From NCBI RefSeq assembly GCF_000304335.1, contig NZ_CAJF01000022.1, positions 1 to 64,000 on the forward strand: 64,000 nt of DNA, read 5' to 3'. Made by a program: the position numbers and the translations under genes. Of the stretch, positions 54,591 to 63,392 are shown in pieces (position 1 is the stretch's first letter; each line of letters begins with the position of its first letter). The stretch comes from Microbacterium yannicii PS01 (GTDB taxonomy: Bacteria > Actinomycetota > Actinomycetes > Actinomycetales > Microbacteriaceae). The notes under the pieces were generated by a model that saw only the letters and a program-made list of their open reading frames with translations, ran no database searches and was not told the origin of the DNA.

Positions 54591-55420
54591 GCCTCGAGGT
54601 GCACGATCTGACGATCGAGATCGCCGGCCGCCGCGTCGTCGACGGCGTCTCATTCGAGGTTCCCGATGGCGCCCGTGTCGGCCTCATCGGAGAGTCGGGA
54701 TCGGGCAAGTCCGTCACGGCGCTCGCCATCCTGGGGCTGCTCCCCGACGGCGCCCGTGCCACCGGCAGCGTCCGGTGGAACGGCCGCGAGATCCTCGGGC
54801 TGCCCGATCGCGAGCTGGCGACGCTCCGCGGCGACGAGATCGGCATCGTCTTCCAGGAGCCGCGCACCGCGCTCAACCCGGTCCGCACCGTCGGCCGGCA
54901 GATCGCCGAGTCGGTGCGCATCCACGAAGGGCTGACGAAACGGGATGCCGCCGTCCGCGCCGTCGCCGAGGCGTCCCGCGTCGCGCTGCCCGATCCCGAG
55001 CGCATCGTCGCCCGCTACCCGCACCAGCTCTCGGGCGGGCAGCGTCAGCGCGTCGCGATCGCGATGGCGCTCGCGTGCCGGCCGCGCCTGCTCATCGCCG
55101 ACGAGCCGACGACTGCGCTCGACGTGACCATCCAGGCGGACGTGCTCGAGCTGCTGCTGTCGCTGGTGCGCGACGACGGCATGTCGCTGGTGTTCATCAC
55201 CCACGATCTCGCCGTACTGTCGCAGATCGCGACGCACGGCGTGGTGCTCGAGGACGGTCGCGTGGCCGAGGAGGCGCCGGTGTCGCAGCTGCTCACTGCT
55301 CCGGGATCCGCCGTGACGCGCGGGCTGCTGCGGGATGCGACGGCGACGCTGTGGCGACCCGTGGGGCGACCCGCCGCCGGGCCCGGGAGCTGGGACGATT
55401 CTCAGGGGGGACGATCATGA
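54587..55420 (+). CDS. ABC transporter ATP-binding protein 1 (DppD type)
   Basis: The 277-residue ATPase has Walker [19 protein letters not shown], signature [15 protein letters not shown], Walker [15 protein letters not shown] and the H-loop FITHDLAVL. It lacks a full C-terminal oligopeptide-transport extension. It is coupled by ATGA to both the bridging frame and the second ATPase. Confidence 0.94.
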   Translation: MSLEVHDLTIEIAGRRVVDGVSFEVPDGARVGLIGESGSGKSVTALAILGLLPDGARATGSVRWNGREILGLPDRELATLRGDEIGIVFQEPRTALNPVRTVGRQIAESVRIHEGLTKRDAAVRAVAEASRVALPDPERIVARYPHQLSGGQRQRVAIAMALACRPRLLIADEPTTALDVTIQADVLELLLSLVRDDGMSLVFITHDLAVLSQIATHGVVLEDGRVAEEAPVSQLLTAPGSAVTRGLLRDATATLWRPVGRPAAGPGSWDDSQGGRS

Positions 55421-56307
55421 ACCCGCGACTTCCGGTCGATCAGCCGGATGGATCGCAGACCATGCTCCTGCGGGCCCGCGGCCTGACGCGCCGCTATCCC
55501 GCGCCGAAGACGCGGCTGTTCGAGCGTCAGGGCTTCTCGACCGCCCTGGCGGATGCCGACATCGATGTGCGCGAGGGCTCGTCGGTGGGGATCATCGGCG
55601 AGTCGGGATCGGGCAAGTCCACGCTCGTCCGGCTGCTGCTCGCGCTCGATACGCCGTCGGAGGGGTTCGTCGAATTCGACGGCCGCAGGGTGGACGCCGC
55701 CGCTCCTGCCCGATCGCTGCACTGGCTGCGCCGGCAGACCGGGATCGTGTTCCAGGACCCCTATTCCTCCCTGGATCCCCGCATGAGCGTCGGACGCATC
55801 GTAGGCGAGCCGCTGTGGGCTCTGGGGCTGGACGGTGACGGTCTCGACGGTGACGGTGTCGGGCGCGAGCGCGACGGCCTCAGCGGCGCGGCCGATCGTC
55901 GTGAGCGCGTGCGCGAGGTGCTGGAGGATGTCGGCCTCGAAGGGGGCATGGCGGAGCGGTTCCCTCATGAGTTCTCGGGCGGACAGCGTCAGCGGATCGC
56001 CCTGGCACGTGCGATCGTGCACCGACCGCGCCTTCTCGTCGGCGATGAGCCGCTCTCGGCCCTCGACGTGACGGTGCGGGCGCAGATCCTCGAGCTGCTC
56101 GGCGAGCTGCGAGCCAGAGATGGCCTGACGCTCGTGCTGGTCTCTCACGACATCGGCGTCGTCCAGAACCTGTGCGACGAGGTCGTGGTCATGAAGGACG
56201 GCCGGATCGTCGAGGAAGGCCCCACCGAGAAGGTTTTGCTGCAGCCCCAGGTGTCGTACACACGGCGGCTGCTCGCTTCGATCCCCGTGATCGACCCGAT
56301 CCTCTAG
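55417..56307 (+). CDS. ABC transporter ATP-binding protein 2 (DppF type)
   Basis: The 296-residue ATPase has Walker [21 protein letters not shown], signature EFSGGQRQRIALARAI and Walker B LLVGDEPLSALDVT. A short repeat insert (GLDGDGLDGDGVGRERDG) lies between Q-loop and signature, a recent-looking expansion. It closes the operon; the M4 peptidase gene follows 56 bases later under its own promoter. Confidence 0.94.
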   Translation: MNPRLPVDQPDGSQTMLLRARGLTRRYPAPKTRLFERQGFSTALADADIDVREGSSVGIIGESGSGKSTLVRLLLALDTPSEGFVEFDGRRVDAAAPARSLHWLRRQTGIVFQDPYSSLDPRMSVGRIVGEPLWALGLDGDGLDGDGVGRERDGLSGAADRRERVREVLEDVGLEGGMAERFPHEFSGGQRQRIALARAIVHRPRLLVGDEPLSALDVTVRAQILELLGELRARDGLTLVLVSHDIGVVQNLCDEVVVMKDGRIVEEGPTEKVLLQPQVSYTRRLLASIPVIDPIL

Positions 56308-56351
56308 CGGACATGAGTCTCGCCTTCCGCGATCGCGTCGGTGGTCGCGGC

Positions 56352-56357
56352 TAGGTT
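56352..56357 (+). promoter_or_regulatory. -10 box, leaderless start of the M4 peptidase gene
   Basis: TAGGTT, six bases before ATG 56364. Confidence 0.5.
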
Positions 56358-56363
56358 CGGAGC

Positions 56364-57440
56364 ATGGCCCCCGCGATCGTTCCGCCGTACCTGCTCGCCC
56401 GCATCGCCGCCGTGCAGGACCCGGGGTGGGAGCGCGCCGCGCAGGCGGCCCGGTCGACTCTGGCGACGCCGCGGGAGTATCGTCCCGAGCGCTCCCGCCT
56501 GCGCCTGTCGATCGAGGAGCCGGGCACACTCGTGGTCGAGGCGACTCCCGCCCCCGACCGCGAGATCTCCGATGCCCAGCGCACCGAGTCGCTTCCCGGT
56601 GTGCGGGTGCGGGGTGAAGACGACCAGCCCATCGGAGACGCCGCGGTCGACGAGGCCTTCGACGGGCTCGGGGCGACCTTCGAGCTGCTGTGGGACGCCT
56701 TCGGCCGCAACAGCCTCGACGGCTCGGGCGGCCCGCTGCTGGCCACGGTGCACTACGGCCGCGACTACGACAACGCGTTCTGGAACGGCGAGCGCATGGT
56801 GTTCGGCGACGGGGACGGCGAGGTCTTCCGCGGGTTCACCGGCTCGCTGACCGTGATCGCTCACGAACTCGCCCACGGCGTGATCGAGGACGAGGGCGGA
56901 CTGCTCTACGAGGGACAGTCCGGCGCTCTCAACGAGTCGGTCGCCGACGTCTTCGGGGTTCTGGCCGAGCAGCACCACCTGGGGCAGAGCGTCGAAGAGG
57001 CCACATGGCTCATCGGCGAGGGCATCTTCACCGATGCCGTGGAGGGCACCGCGCTGCGCTCACTGGCCGCGCCGGGCACGGCGTACGACGACGACGTGCT
57101 CGGCAAGGACCCGCAGCCGGGCCACATGGAGGACTACGTCCAGACGCGCGACGACAACGGAGGCGTGCACATCAACTCGGGGATCCCGAACCGCGCCTTC
57201 CACCTCACCGCCATGGCGCTCGGGGGGCGGGCATGGGAGCGCGCCGGGCTCATCTGGTACCGCACCATCACGTCGGGAACCCTGTCATCCACCGCCGACT
57301 TCGCCGCGTTCGCCCGCGCCACCCTGGCGGCGGCCGCCGCGGAGTACGGTGAGGAGTCGGAGGAGGTCGACGCCGTCCTCGCCGGGTGGACCGGCGTCGG
57401 CGTGTTGCAGGATGAGGAGCAAGCAGCCATCACGCGCTGA
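56364..57440 (+). CDS. M4-family metallopeptidase, protealysin-like
   Basis: This 358-residue zinc peptidase has HELAH (His167, Glu168, His171) and the third ligand Glu191 in GALNESVADVFG. There is no signal peptide; the N-terminus has the IVPPYLLARIA motif of short protealysin-type propeptides, which are removed autocatalytically. Thermolysin itself has a long propeptide and is secreted, so this is the protealysin subgroup, often cytoplasmic. The next gene encodes the emfourin inhibitor and overlaps it by 29 bases. Confidence 0.92.
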   Translation: MAPAIVPPYLLARIAAVQDPGWERAAQAARSTLATPREYRPERSRLRLSIEEPGTLVVEATPAPDREISDAQRTESLPGVRVRGEDDQPIGDAAVDEAFDGLGATFELLWDAFGRNSLDGSGGPLLATVHYGRDYDNAFWNGERMVFGDGDGEVFRGFTGSLTVIAHELAHGVIEDEGGLLYEGQSGALNESVADVFGVLAEQHHLGQSVEEATWLIGEGIFTDAVEGTALRSLAAPGTAYDDDVLGKDPQPGHMEDYVQTRDDNGGVHINSGIPNRAFHLTAMALGGRAWERAGLIWYRTITSGTLSSTADFAAFARATLAAAAAEYGEESEEVDAVLAGWTGVGVLQDEEQAAITR

Positions 57441-57834
57441 CGACAGCGCATCGTCGGACTCCGCGGCGTCGGCGCCCATCGAGATCGATGTCGCGCGCAC
57501 CGGGGGCTTCGCCGGGATCACGCGACGCTGGACCGCGCAGCCGCCCGAGGACGAGGCATCCGAGTGGATCTCGCTGATCGACCGCTGCCCGTGGGACGAG
57601 GTGACACCTCCGAAGGACGACCGCAAGGCCGTCCGCGGCGCGGTCCCTCACGCCGCCCCGCCGCGTCAGCCGGTTCCGGACGGGTTCGTGTGGTGGATCC
57701 GGGCGAGCTGGTCCGGCGAGCCGGCCGGCCCCTCGACCCGCGAGGCCGAGCTTCCCGACGACGCCGTCACGGGCGCGTGGCGCGAGCTGATCGACGCCGT
57801 CCGCGACTGGAACCGCGCGACCAGCAACCCGTGA
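57412..57834 (+). CDS. Emfourin-type protein inhibitor of the M4 peptidase
   Basis: The 140-residue protein has the emfourin signature VARTGGFAGITRRW and YxxI-like elements around FVWWIRASW. Emfourins bind and block protealysin-like M4 peptidases and are typically encoded next to them. ATG 57412 lies inside the peptidase gene, giving a 29-base overlap; a shorter start downstream is possible because the first 25 residues (rich in Ser/Ala/Asp) are not family-like. It converges with the GNAT gene. Confidence 0.82.
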   Translation: MRSKQPSRADDSASSDSAASAPIEIDVARTGGFAGITRRWTAQPPEDEASEWISLIDRCPWDEVTPPKDDRKAVRGAVPHAAPPRQPVPDGFVWWIRASWSGEPAGPSTREAELPDDAVTGAWRELIDAVRDWNRATSNP

Positions 57835-57849
57835 CCGGAGCCGATGGCC

Positions 57850-58461
57850 TCAGCGGGCGAACAGGCCCTTCTTCTTCGCCGGCTTGAGCGACTTCTGCAG
57901 GTAGATCGTGCCGAGCCACCGGCCGAACTTGTACCCCACGCGCCCCATGCGGCCGACCTCGACGAAGCCCAGCCTCTCGTGCAGGGCGATCGAACCCTCC
58001 GCGCCCTTGTCGCTGATGACCGCGACGATCTGACGGATGCCGGCTTCTTCGCACGCCTCGATGAGCGCCTCGAGCAGAGCACGACCGAGTCCCTTGCCGG
58101 TGGCCGCTTGCCCGAGGTAGATCGAGTTCTCCACCGAGAAGCGGTATGCCGACTTGCTCGACATCGGCTGCACCAGCGCATACCCGAGCACCTGACCGGC
58201 AGGCGATTGAGCCACGAGGAAGGGAAGGCCGAGCTTCTGCAGCTGCTCGCGCTTGTCGCGCCACTGCGCGATCGACCAGGTGTCCTCGTCGAAGGTGACG
58301 ACGGAGTTCGTCACGTAGTAGTTGTAGATCTCGCGGATGTCGGGGACGTCGGCGTCCTCGACCGGCCGGATCGAGAAAGCGAACGGCTGCTCCGGCTCCG
58401 GCTGCCGGCGCAGGTGCCGCGGCAGGCGGCGGCGATCCCGGTCGTATTCCTCCTCGAGCAT
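57850..58461 (-). CDS. GNAT acetyltransferase, phosphinothricin-acetyltransferase-like
   Basis: The 203-residue protein has the GNAT core DVPDIREIYNYYVTNSVVTF and acetyl-CoA loop TGKGLGRALLEALIE, with LHERLGFVEVGRMGRVGYKF near the end. This pattern is the Pat/MnaT group that acetylates phosphinothricin or methionine analogues. The N-terminal 25 residues are basic and non-typical. ATG 58461 fits a leaderless TAGGCT box whose TAG is also the ung stop. Confidence 0.85.
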   Translation of the reverse strand: MLEEEYDRDRRRLPRHLRRQPEPEQPFAFSIRPVEDADVPDIREIYNYYVTNSVVTFDEDTWSIAQWRDKREQLQKLGLPFLVAQSPAGQVLGYALVQPMSSKSAYRFSVENSIYLGQAATGKGLGRALLEALIEACEEAGIRQIVAVISDKGAEGSIALHERLGFVEVGRMGRVGYKFGRWLGTIYLQKSLKPAKKKGLFAR

Positions 58462-58467
58462 GCCGAC

Positions 58468-58473
58468 AGCCTA
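58468..58473 (-). promoter_or_regulatory. -10 box, leaderless start of the GNAT gene
   Basis: TAGGCT on the minus strand, six bases before ATG 58461, overlapping the ung stop codon. Confidence 0.5.
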
Positions 58474-59163
58474 CGCGGGCAGGGCCCAGGAGACCGGGTC
58501 GGCCCCCTGCGCCACCAGGAGCTCGTTCGCGCGCGAGAACGGCCGCGAGCCGAAGAACCCGCGGCTGGCCGAGAGCGGCGAGGGATGCGCCGACTCGATG
58601 ATCGGCGTCGCACCCAGGAGCGGACGCAGGTTCGCGGCATCCCTCCCCCAAAGGATCGCCACGAGCGGCTGGTCACGAGCCACCAGCGTGCGGATCGCGT
58701 GCTCGGTGACCTTCTCCCAGCCCCACCCGCGATGGGATGCCGGCTGCCCGGGCGCCACCGTGAGCACCCGGTTGAGCAGCATGATGCCCTGATCGCTCCA
58801 CGCCGACAGATCGCCGTGCGGCGCACGCGGCACCCCGAGGTCGGCCTCGAGCTCCTGGTAGATGTTCGACAGGCTGCGCGGCAACGGCCGCACGTGCGCG
58901 TCGACGGCGAACGACAGCCCGATGGGGTGTCCCGCCGTCGGATACGGATCCTGCCCCACGATCAGCACCCGGACGTCGGCGAGCGGGCGCTGGAACGCGC
59001 GCAGCACGCGGTCTCCGGCGGGCAGGTAGGGCCGGCCGGCGGCGACCTCGGCACGCAGCCGCTCGCCGAGGGCCGCGATGTCGGGCGCGACCGGTGCGAG
59101 GGCGAGTGCCCAGTCCGGGTCGACGAGACCCGCGTCGGCGAGCTCGGGGAGCGTCAGCGCCAC
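58471..59163 (-). CDS. ung: Uracil-DNA glycosylase, family 1
   Basis: Ung removes uracil from DNA. The 230-residue protein has the catalytic water-activating motif [20 protein letters not shown] and the C-terminal [20 protein letters not shown]. It starts at GTG 59163; the upstream frame has no better start. Confidence 0.95.
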   Translation of the reverse strand: MALTLPELADAGLVDPDWALALAPVAPDIAALGERLRAEVAAGRPYLPAGDRVLRAFQRPLADVRVLIVGQDPYPTAGHPIGLSFAVDAHVRPLPRSLSNIYQELEADLGVPRAPHGDLSAWSDQGIMLLNRVLTVAPGQPASHRGWGWEKVTEHAIRTLVARDQPLVAILWGRDAANLRPLLGATPIIESAHPSPLSASRGFFGSRPFSRANELLVAQGADPVSWALPA

Positions 59164-59200
59164 GGCGTCCGCCCGCCCGCGCGATCGAAGGCCGGATCCG

Positions 59201-60067
59201 TCATGCCGGTGTCACCGTGGTCGTCATCACGAGTTCTGCACCGCCCTCGACGGCGGAGGACTGGAAGCTCACCTCGATGGCCGTGAGGTCGCTCAGCGAT
59301 CGCACGTGCGTGCCGCCGCACGGGATGCGTGCCACTGCTCCGGGCAGGTCGCACTCCCAGGTCCGGCGGTCGGAGAGGGTCGCGCCGCCGCACTCGATCC
59401 GCACCGCGCCGCCCGCCGTCACCCATTCGGCCAGCATCTCGTTCACCCGGCCTGCCAGCCCCTCGAGATCCTCGAGCGCAGTGGGATCGAAGCCCTTGCG
59501 TCGCAGCGACTTGCCGATCCGGTACACATCGCGCGACCCGAGCGACACGATGCGCGACTCCTGGATCGCCAGGGCGTCGAACCCGGGAGCGCCGAGCGCG
59601 TCGACCGGGGCGTCCTTGCGCCACGCATCGGCCAAGGCCGCATCGAGCGCGAGCGAGGCGAGGTGGCAGCCGGTGTGCCCTGCCGACAGCTCGTCGCGGA
59701 ACGCAGCGTCCACGCGGACCTCCACGGTGTCGCCCTCCGCGAGCGGCTCGCCCGCGATCAGGTGGGCGACCACGAACACCCACCCCTCGGTGCCGGTGCG
59801 CACCGGCACATCCGGACCGAGCAGAAGCTCCCCGTCGCGCGCGGCGCCGACGACGGCGTCCACGACCTCGATCTCGGCGCCACCCACGGAGAGAACCCCG
59901 CGGTCGGCGGGCTGGTCGGGCCACGCGGTGTCGATGGGATGGAAAGCGGTCGCGTCGAGCACCACCGCCGTGCGACCGGCGCCGGCATCCGCGACGTGCC
60001 GCACGGTGCTGCGCGACGTCACGGCGCCGCCCGGATAGGTGACGACGGTGCCGGAGTCGGGGATCAC
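59201..60067 (-). CDS. Alanyl-tRNA editing-type (AlaX-like) protein
   Basis: The 288-residue protein matches the stand-alone AlaRS-editing proteins: a beta-barrel part ([29 protein letters not shown]), the zinc motif [14 protein letters not shown] and the second metal pair in [15 protein letters not shown]. Such AlaX proteins hydrolyse Ser- or Gly-tRNA-Ala. Its GTG 60067 overlaps the SDR stop (GTGA). The first motif has the spacing HTGCH in place of HxxxH seen in others, so activity is inferred. Confidence 0.8.
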   Translation of the reverse strand: MIPDSGTVVTYPGGAVTSRSTVRHVADAGAGRTAVVLDATAFHPIDTAWPDQPADRGVLSVGGAEIEVVDAVVGAARDGELLLGPDVPVRTGTEGWVFVVAHLIAGEPLAEGDTVEVRVDAAFRDELSAGHTGCHLASLALDAALADAWRKDAPVDALGAPGFDALAIQESRIVSLGSRDVYRIGKSLRRKGFDPTALEDLEGLAGRVNEMLAEWVTAGGAVRIECGGATLSDRRTWECDLPGAVARIPCGGTHVRSLSDLTAIEVSFQSSAVEGGAELVMTTTVTPA

Positions 60068-60852
60068 GCGACGTCCACGCCGCGCGGGCGCAGCGGTCCG
60101 CGGGCGAGCAGGTGCTGAGCCGACTGCGCCACCGGGCGCATGGTGATGAGGTCGAGATTCACGTGTCCGGGCGCGTTGAGGGCGTACGCGATGACATCGG
60201 CGACGTCGTCGGCCGTGAGCGGCGCCTCGACCCCCTCGTAGACGCGCTCCGCGGCCACGCTGTCGCCTCCCAGACGGTTGAGCGTGAACTCGGGCGTGTG
60301 CACCATGCCCGGCGCCACCTCCACCACGCGGATCGGCTCGCCGTTGAGCTCCAGGCGCAGCGCGTGCGCGATCATCGCCTCGCCGGCCTTCGCCGCGTTG
60401 TAGCCGGCACCCCCGGCGTACGCCGTCTGCGCGGCGGTCGAGGTCACGAACAGCGTGTCGGCGTGGCCGTCGGATGCCGCGGCCCGGCGCAGCTGCGGCA
60501 GGAGAGCCGCGACGAGGCGCTGTGCCGAGAGCACGTTGACCTCGAACATCCACTGCCAGTCCTCGGCCCGGCCGTCCTCGACACGCTCGGTGCCGCGGGC
60601 GCCGCCCGCCACATGCACGAGCGAATGGACGGGGCCGGATTCGTCGAGGAACGCGACCAGCGCGGAGATGTCGGCCTCCGAGGTGAGATCGGCCGCATAC
60701 GCGACCGCTCCGGTCTCGGACTCGAGCGCTGCGAGCCGATCGGCGCGTCGCGCCACGGCGACCACGTCCCATCCGGCGCCCCGCAGCGCCCTCGCCGCGG
60801 CCTCGCCGATTCCCGAGCTCGCTCCGGTCACCACTGCACGTCTGCTGGCCAT
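60064..60852 (-). CDS. Short-chain dehydrogenase/reductase
   Basis: The 262-residue protein has the NAD(P) motif VVTGASSGIGEAAA and the catalytic Ser-Tyr-Lys in FVTSTAAQTAYAGGAGYNAAK. The basic residues RRADRL after beta-2 suggest NADPH. The substrate is unknown. ATG 60852 fits a leaderless TAGCGT box six bases upstream. It is coupled to the AlaX-like gene. Confidence 0.9.
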   Translation of the reverse strand: MASRRAVVTGASSGIGEAAARALRGAGWDVVAVARRADRLAALESETGAVAYAADLTSEADISALVAFLDESGPVHSLVHVAGGARGTERVEDGRAEDWQWMFEVNVLSAQRLVAALLPQLRRAAASDGHADTLFVTSTAAQTAYAGGAGYNAAKAGEAMIAHALRLELNGEPIRVVEVAPGMVHTPEFTLNRLGGDSVAAERVYEGVEAPLTADDVADVIAYALNAPGHVNLDLITMRPVAQSAQHLLARGPLRPRGVDVA

Positions 60853-60858
60853 GCCTCC

Positions 60859-60864
60859 ACGCTA
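60859..60864 (-). promoter_or_regulatory. -10 box, leaderless start of the SDR gene
   Basis: TAGCGT on the minus strand, six bases before ATG 60852. Confidence 0.45.
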
Positions 60865-60881
60865 ACCCGTGCAGGTTACGC

Positions 60882-60926
60882 CGCGTGTCCGGCCGCGTTG
60901 TCACCGGACACGCGGGTCCGTAGCCT
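60882..60926 (+). promoter_or_regulatory. metY promoter inside a long inverted repeat
   Basis: CGCGTGTCCGG (60882-60892) and CCGGACACGCG (60904-60914) form a perfect 11-bp inverted repeat with an 11-base spacer. The -35 box TTGTCA (60898-60903) lies in the spacer and the -10 box TAGCCT (60921-60926) follows at a 17-base distance. A protein on the palindrome would block the -35 box, so this looks like an operator for a sulfur-metabolism repressor; the repressor is not known. Confidence 0.7.
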
Positions 60927-60978
60927 CGGATTCGGCTGGGGGCAGGGGCCTCCGGCATCCGACCACGCAGGAGAAGCC

Positions 60979-62301
60979 ATGTCCGCACCCGAGAACTGGC
61001 GTTTCGAGACCAAGCAGATCCACTCGGGGGCCCAGCCCGACCCGGTGACCAAGGCTCGTGCGACGCCGATCTACCAGACCACGTCGTACGTCTTCGACAA
61101 CGCCGATCACGCGGCCAACCTCTTCGCGCTGGCCGAGTTCGGCAACATCTACACGCGCATCCAGAACCCGACGCAGGCGGTCGTCGAGGAGCGACTCGCC
61201 GCCCTCGAGGGCGGCACCGGCGCGCTGCTGCTGGCCAGCGGCCAGGCGGCCGCGACGTTCGCCATCCTGAACATCGCGCAGGCGGGCGACCACTTCGTCT
61301 CGTCGAGCTCGATCTACGGCGGCACCTACAACCTCTTCAAGTACACCCTCGCCAAGCTCGGCATCGAGGTCTCGTTCGTCGAGAACCAGGACGACCTCGA
61401 GGAGTGGCGTGCCGCGGTGCGCCCGAACACCAAGCTCTTCTTCGCCGAGACGATCGGCAATCCCAAGATCAACGTGCTCGACATCCGCGGCGTCGCCGAT
61501 GTCGCGCACGAGAGCGGCGTGCCGCTGATCGTCGACAACACCATCGCGACGCCGTACCTGATCCGCCCCTTCGAGCACGGCGCCGACATCATCGTGCACT
61601 CGGCGACGAAGTTCCTCGGCGGACACGGCACGACCATCGGTGGCGTCATCGTCGACGGCGGCTCGTTCGAGTGGTCGAAGAACGTCGACAAGTTCCCGGG
61701 CCTCACCGTTCCCGACCCGTCGTACCACGGCGCGTCGTACACGACCGCGGTGGGCGACGGACTGGCCTACATCATCAAGGCGCGCGTGCAGCTGCTGCGC
61801 GATCTCGGTGCGGCCATCTCGCCCAACAGCGCCTGGCTGCTGATCCAGGGCATCGAGACCCTGTCGCTGCGCGTCGAGCGTCACGTGCAGAACGCGCAGG
61901 AGATCGCGGAGTGGCTCGAGAACCAGTCCGACGTGGCGTCGGTCAACTACTCGGGCCTGCCCACCTCGCCCTGGTACGCCGCCGCGAACAACTACGCCCC
62001 GAAGGGCGTCGGCGCTGTGCTGTCGTTCGAGCTCAAGGGCGGCGTCCAGGCCGGCCGTGAGTTCGTCAACTCGCTGAGCCTCTTCAGCCACCTCGCCAAC
62101 ATCGGCGATGTGCGCTCGCTGGTCATCCACCCCGCGTCCACGACGCACTCGCAGCTCACCCCCGAGCAGCAGCTGACCGCGGGCGTCACGCCGGGCCTGG
62201 TGCGCCTTTCGGTGGGTCTCGAGAACATCGACGACCTGAAGGCCGACCTCGAGCAGGCTCTCGCCGTCGCACGTCGCGTCTCGGAGGCCGCACGCGCCTG
62301 A
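60979..62301 (+). CDS. metY: O-acetylhomoserine sulfhydrylase
   Basis: MetY makes homocysteine from O-acetylhomoserine and sulfide with PLP. The 440-residue protein has the PLP lysine in VHSATKFLGGHGTTIGG, and GNIYTRIQNPTQAVVEERLA and DNTIATPYLIRPFEHG segments typical of the MetY/Cys-Met group. GGAGAAGCC precedes ATG 60979. It draws homoserine carbon made by hom and shares sulfide with CysK. Confidence 0.94.
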   Translation: MSAPENWRFETKQIHSGAQPDPVTKARATPIYQTTSYVFDNADHAANLFALAEFGNIYTRIQNPTQAVVEERLAALEGGTGALLLASGQAAATFAILNIAQAGDHFVSSSSIYGGTYNLFKYTLAKLGIEVSFVENQDDLEEWRAAVRPNTKLFFAETIGNPKINVLDIRGVADVAHESGVPLIVDNTIATPYLIRPFEHGADIIVHSATKFLGGHGTTIGGVIVDGGSFEWSKNVDKFPGLTVPDPSYHGASYTTAVGDGLAYIIKARVQLLRDLGAAISPNSAWLLIQGIETLSLRVERHVQNAQEIAEWLENQSDVASVNYSGLPTSPWYAAANNYAPKGVGAVLSFELKGGVQAGREFVNSLSLFSHLANIGDVRSLVIHPASTTHSQLTPEQQLTAGVTPGLVRLSVGLENIDDLKADLEQALAVARRVSEAARA

Positions 62302-62313
62302 CCCGCGCCCGGC

Positions 62314-62332
62314 CCCCTGAGCCTGTCAAGGG
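62314..62332. repeat. CCCTGAGCCTGTCAAGGGC-type intergenic repeat scrap
   Basis: The 19 bases resemble the CCCTGAGCTTGTCGAAGGG half-element of Microbacteriaceae. It lies between the metY stop and the shared terminator and is a reverse-sense relative of the scrap at 16971-17001. Confidence 0.5.
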
Positions 62333-62333
62333 C

Positions 62334-62365
62334 GGATGCCTCGACCCACCCGGGTCGGGGCATCC
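62334..62365. terminator. Bidirectional terminator between metY and the squalene-cyclase-fold gene
   Basis: GGATGCC-T-CGACCC pairs with GGGTCG-G-GGCATCC (14 bp, one T-G pair) around ACCC. It lies between two convergent genes and can serve both. Confidence 0.75.
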
Positions 62366-62388
62366 CTCATTTCGCGGCGCGGTACGCG

Positions 62389-63333
62389 TCAGGGGGCGTC
62401 CCACCACCGCAGCACGCGCAGCGCCCGCAGCGTCACCCAGCGACTCGGGAAGCCGTCGTGCTCGCCCTCGAGGTCGAACAGCGTCGGCCCCTCGTGGTTG
62501 TTCTCGAGGCGGAACAGGCCGTTGTCGAGACGCTTCGCACGCAGGAGCTCGACGGCTTCGGCGCACCGCTCATCTCGCTCCAGGCGTGCGAGGCGGAAGT
62601 ACTCGAGCGCTCTGAGGATGTCGTAGAACCAGCGCACCGGCGACGAGGTCAGGGTGATCCGCAGGTCGGGGATCTCGCCGGTGGACTTCCGCCGGAACAG
62701 TCCTCGCTCGAGCAGGAACTCCTCACCCCGCAGCCGCGCGGCCGTCATCTCGTCGGTCGCGCCCGCCCGGCTCTCCCAGGCCCGCAATCCCTCGAGCGCG
62801 CAGATGGTGGAGTGGAACGAGCCGGGCGCCGCGGCATCGTCGTCCCAGCAGTTCCAGCCGCCGTCGTGGTGCTGGGTCGCGAGCACGGTGCGGGCGATGG
62901 GCGCCGCCTCCTGGGCGAAGTAGGCACCGGTGGTGAGCGCGATGCCGTTGATGCAGGGTTCGGCCTCGCCCTGGAAGTAGAGCTCGCCGTTGTACTCCCA
63001 GCGGACGTTGTCGCGCACGAGGGCGAGCGCGTGCTGCGCCTGCGGCGATGCCGGGTCGAGCCCGTACTCCGCGAGCGACTGCAGCGAGAAGTGCGTCGCG
63101 GTCCACGCATCGAAGAACGGCCGCGACTCATCGACCCACCCGGGACGGTAGGTCCCGCCGTCCCACTGCCCGTCCGGTCCCTGCTCGCTCAGCAGCCGGG
63201 CACCCCAGCCCTCGGTCGCGACTCGTGCGCGCTCGGCCGCGACGTCGTCGGGCGAGGCATCGGTGAGATCCTGAAGCACCTGCCAGCGGATCGCGGGGTC
63301 TCCCGAGAGCAGGTAGTCGACGACATCGTCCAT
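62389..63333 (-). CDS. Squalene-cyclase/prenyltransferase-fold protein
   Basis: The 314-residue protein has alpha/alpha-toroid repeats with QW-like motifs (GPDGQWDGGTYRPGW, ATQHHDGGWNCWDDD). It is about half the size of squalene-hopene cyclase and lacks a clear DxDD catalytic motif, so it is not a hopanoid synthase. ATG 63333 is supported by a TACCAT box seven bases upstream. The role is unknown. Confidence 0.75.
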   Translation of the reverse strand: MDDVVDYLLSGDPAIRWQVLQDLTDASPDDVAAERARVATEGWGARLLSEQGPDGQWDGGTYRPGWVDESRPFFDAWTATHFSLQSLAEYGLDPASPQAQHALALVRDNVRWEYNGELYFQGEAEPCINGIALTTGAYFAQEAAPIARTVLATQHHDGGWNCWDDDAAAPGSFHSTICALEGLRAWESRAGATDEMTAARLRGEEFLLERGLFRRKSTGEIPDLRITLTSSPVRWFYDILRALEYFRLARLERDERCAEAVELLRAKRLDNGLFRLENNHEGPTLFDLEGEHDGFPSRWVTLRALRVLRWWDAP

Positions 63334-63340
63334 GCCACGG

Positions 63341-63346
63341 ATGGTA
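63341..63346 (-). promoter_or_regulatory. -10 box for the squalene-cyclase-fold gene
   Basis: TACCAT on the minus strand, seven bases before ATG 63333. Confidence 0.4.
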
Positions 63347-63380
63347 GACCGGCTCGGCGACATCCCGCTCGCGCCGCGCA

Positions 63381-63386
63381 TAGGGT
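63381..63386 (+). promoter_or_regulatory. -10 box, leaderless start of the DUF2332 gene
   Basis: TAGGGT, six bases before GTG 63393. Confidence 0.45.
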
Positions 63387-63392
63387 GAGGCC

